64,000 nucleotides of DNA, taken from positions 10,410,142 to 10,474,141 of the forward strand of contig CM050654.1 of assembly GCA_027574665.1 (NCBI GenBank), given 5' to 3'. Positions 61,641-64,000 of the stretch are shown in pieces. Source of the stretch: Rhynochetos jubatus (Eukaryota > Chordata > Aves > Eurypygiformes > Rhynochetidae). The notes under the pieces were generated by a model. It searched no databases. It was not told the DNA's origin and worked only from the letters and a program-made list of their open reading frames with translations. Numbering within the stretch: position 1 is the first letter of the stretch; the number at the start of each line of letters is the position of its first letter. Both the position numbers and the translations under genes were made by a program.

Positions 61641-62079
61641 GACTTTTACTGCTGAAATTATATTTTAATATATTTTTTAAATAAACTGTGTACAAGTTGG
61701 TGTCACTTCTAGAGCTGTGCAGAAGCTATGTAGGCCAAGCGTGGATGGGGTAGTCAGGTCCTCATCTGCAGGTGGTGGCACATGAGGGAGTGAAGCTGGC
61801 TTTTGACACTTGGTTTCCTTGTGTCTATGTTGTCTTGCCTGTGGTGTGTACCTTATACAACAGGGATGGTTTTGTTTCTCTGTAGAAGAGTGGGAAGAAC
61901 TGCGAGGCTTGTGGAGATGTGTTCGAGCAGCCCAGCTGATTCAACCCCACCAGCTCTAGCGAGAGAAGCTCAAGTACTTGGTCCCAGTCAGCCGACCTGC
62001 AGGCTTACATCCAACATTGTGCTGTTGCATCTCGGCTGTTGCTCTCGCACCGAGTAGACCGTGTTTAGCCCAGATAGAG

Positions 62080-62135
62080 TCATAGAATGGCTTGGGTTGG
62101 AAGGGACCTTTAAAGGTCTTCTAGTCCAATCTCCG
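62080..62135 (-). mobile_element. CR1 LINE 3' tail, minus orientation (fragment)
   Basis: TCATAGAATGGCTTGGGTTG, then GAAGGGACCTTTAAAGGTC and CTAGTCCAA, is the reverse complement of the conserved avian CR1 3' end. It is close to consensus, so it is younger than the copy at 36290. The element is cut to its last tens of bases, the usual result of incomplete reverse transcription. Confidence 0.88.
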
Positions 62136-63118
62136 ATTAGACTTTCTAGTGTGTAACCACACATTCTACTTGCAAGAAGCTTTGACTTTTTGTTGTGAAA
62201 ATACGATATCAGGTATGGTTAGAGCTCAGCCTCAACAGACACAGCATCCCACCCCTTCCTGTCATTGCAATGGGCAGGATCTAATCTGGATAACTTACAA
62301 ATTGTGGTATAAGCAGGCTGTGGGTGCACTGGAGACATTGGTGTTTGCTGTAAACTGGTGGAGAAGGTGTTGCTAAATCTCTGAGCAAGATCCATGGCAA
62401 CACTGGCAAGGAACAACTGGCTTCTGAACCAGAATTACGGTCCGTGGGAGCGGATCTGGAAACGCCTCATGAAGGCTGCATGGCCAAAACCGAGTAATCG
62501 CATTTTGTTCTAACTAAGCTCCTTCTTAATCACAGTCGAGAGAAATTTGTGGAACCAATTTTTGGTTCTTTTTCCGGTAAAGATCTGAAGTTTAGCAACA
62601 TCTAATCCAAACAACAGATACCAAGATTGCGTTGTGCTTTCTGTAGGCATAATTTGTTTTGAGATCCACTCAAAACCAGAAAAAAAGCAAGAGGACTGTC
62701 ATATATGATTATGCAGTAGTAACAACTAATGCAGCCCTAGTCGAATGAGATCTTGTACAACTGAGGTGGGACATTTAAAGAAGTGGGAAGTCATGGACAG
62801 CTACAGGTTTTAGAATTATTTTGTAAAGGCTGGTGGTCTCAACACAAGCACACAGATAAAAGTGAGGGAAGAAGAATATCACTGTCACCAGAAGGAAATG
62901 CTGGTAAAAGGCACGAGTCCAGGTAGGATCTCTTACTAGAACAGCATCTTGCTTCCTAAAACTTTTGCCATGAAATAAGAATCAGTAAAACTTAATTCAC
63001 TATTGCTCATTATATATAATGACAGAATATGTAAGAAAAAAAGTCACCAATAAATATCTTCTTCACCAATAGTTAAGATGGCAAATGTCTTTTACTGGAC
63101 AATACCTTCTTTTCTCCG

Positions 63119-63142
63119 CCCCCCCCCCCCCCCACCCCCCCC
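63119..63142. repeat. C15-A-C8 tract
   Basis: Two C runs of 15 and 8 separated by one A. The minus strand is G-rich and could form quadruplex structures. Its length is likely variable and error-prone. Confidence 0.9.
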
Positions 63143-63323
63143 AATGTTCCTGAGACTGCTATTTTTAACCATAAGTAAATGAATCTCTTCAGAAGTTTTT
63201 AATGTGGAGAAAGTGCTAAAAACCTAGGGTTTTTTCTGAATACTTTTTTTCCCGGTATCTGGAAATTTCTGTGCATTTTTTTAACTTTACTATGAATGTT
63301 TCCATGAACAAATTTGGAGCTTT

Positions 63324-63342
63324 AAAAAAAAAAAAAAAAAAA
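63324..63342. repeat. A19 homopolymer
   Basis: Nineteen A followed by an A/G-rich stretch. It may be a relic of a retroposon tail, but no body was recognised upstream. Confidence 0.85.
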
Positions 63343-64000
63343 GAAAAGGAAAAATAGTTTTAGTATCAGATAACATTTTTGACAAGCAAAGAAACCCAAG
63401 ATGATAGTAAGCTCAAAGGCATCTATCATTTTGTGGCAACCAGAGTTTGAGTCTAGATCTGAGTTGGTTGATAATGAAAACTGAGGTGTTTGTTTGTGAA
63501 CAAGAAGAGTAAAATGCTCTTAGAAATCAGTAGAGAAATCTGTGAGGATGGTTTAATAATGTTGCCAGTTTTGGTATCATCACCATAAAGGGGATGATCT
63601 GTCTGAATGGTGCCAGGTAAGAACTTCTTGAGAAAAAAACCAAACAAAACCAGATTAAGTTAGTTTGATTTATCGACTTTTTTGGCAACTGTTGGCACAT
63701 AGCAGTGTGAGGATTCGAATCTGTGAGATCTGACTTCAAGTCAGCATATAAAACTGTGATGCTGTGGCTGCAGACTGTGATGTGACTTGAGAGGAATGCT
63801 TCGGCACGGGGGAAAAGCCCAGTTCTAATGTGCCCTTAGAACTATTCCTGTCCAGAAGGACAATGATTATGATAAAGTTATGCTGCTGTTAGTTGGGGTG
63901 ACCTGTGCTCTTTGGTACCTCTGGACACACAATGATCGTTACTGGAATCCTATAGGGTGTGTCATTCCATGCGATGATGGATGAGCAACGCAACCAAACA

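Larger units (their letters stand above)
62136..64000. other. Intergenic, no gene recognised
   Basis: AT-rich DNA with a C15-A-C8 tract (63119-63142) and an A19 tract (63324-63342). No exon of the neighbouring MSTN gene was recognised before the right edge. Confidence 0.5.

Noticed and set aside
33651-64000. Search for MSTN exons (mature domain words such as CCRYPLTVDFE and MVVDRCGCS) on the minus strand
   Set aside because: None found, so the gene is placed outside the window and not annotated.

Overview
The window reads as bird nuclear DNA. Three things support this. A single vertebrate gene is spread over small exons with canonical GT-AG introns. There are 3' tails of CR1 LINEs of avian type. 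There are two copies of a GC-rich retroviral-type LTR that begins TGTGGTGGGTTGACCC, a repeat I associate with bird genomes. The species cannot be fixed from sequence alone. The LTR family makes me lean to a neoavian bird rather than chicken, but this is recollection and was not searched.

Left half (1 to about 33650): the 3' part of PMS1, a MutL-family mismatch repair gene, on the + strand. Eight coding exons (9116-9232, 12961-13083, 14359-14502, 15417-16312, 21480-21935, 22467-22597, 30752-30912, 33271-33462) splice in frame into 739 codons plus a stop. They match vertebrate PMS1 from AVIWQK (about residue 193 of 932 in human) to the C terminus. They hold the end of the ATPase/transducer domain, the long acidic linker, the HMG box (split by a 5.2 kb intron) and the C-terminal MLH1-binding domain. 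The first 9115 bases are intron; the N-terminal exons lie upstream of the window. A polyadenylation signal lies 164 bases after the stop.

Introns: one LTR fossil (968-1832), a near-perfect 21-bp inverted repeat (7834-7941), and two zones of minus-strand coding-like open stretches of unknown origin in the 8.2 kb intron (22916-23528 and 24693-27766).

Right half (33650-64000): about 30 kb with no gene that I can support. In mammals the next gene after PMS1 is MSTN (myostatin); no MSTN exon was recognised, so this looks like the PMS1-MSTN intergenic interval. It holds a second, inverted LTR copy (55976-57030) with internal tandem units, two CR1 tails (36290-36335 and 62080-62135), long homopolymers, a strong G-quadruplex motif (52446-52476), GC-rich islands, and several AT-rich blocks that look like candidate conserved enhancers. 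The best of these is a TAATTA cluster at 41041-41098. I found no rRNA, tRNA, CRISPR array or clearly new multi-gene system.
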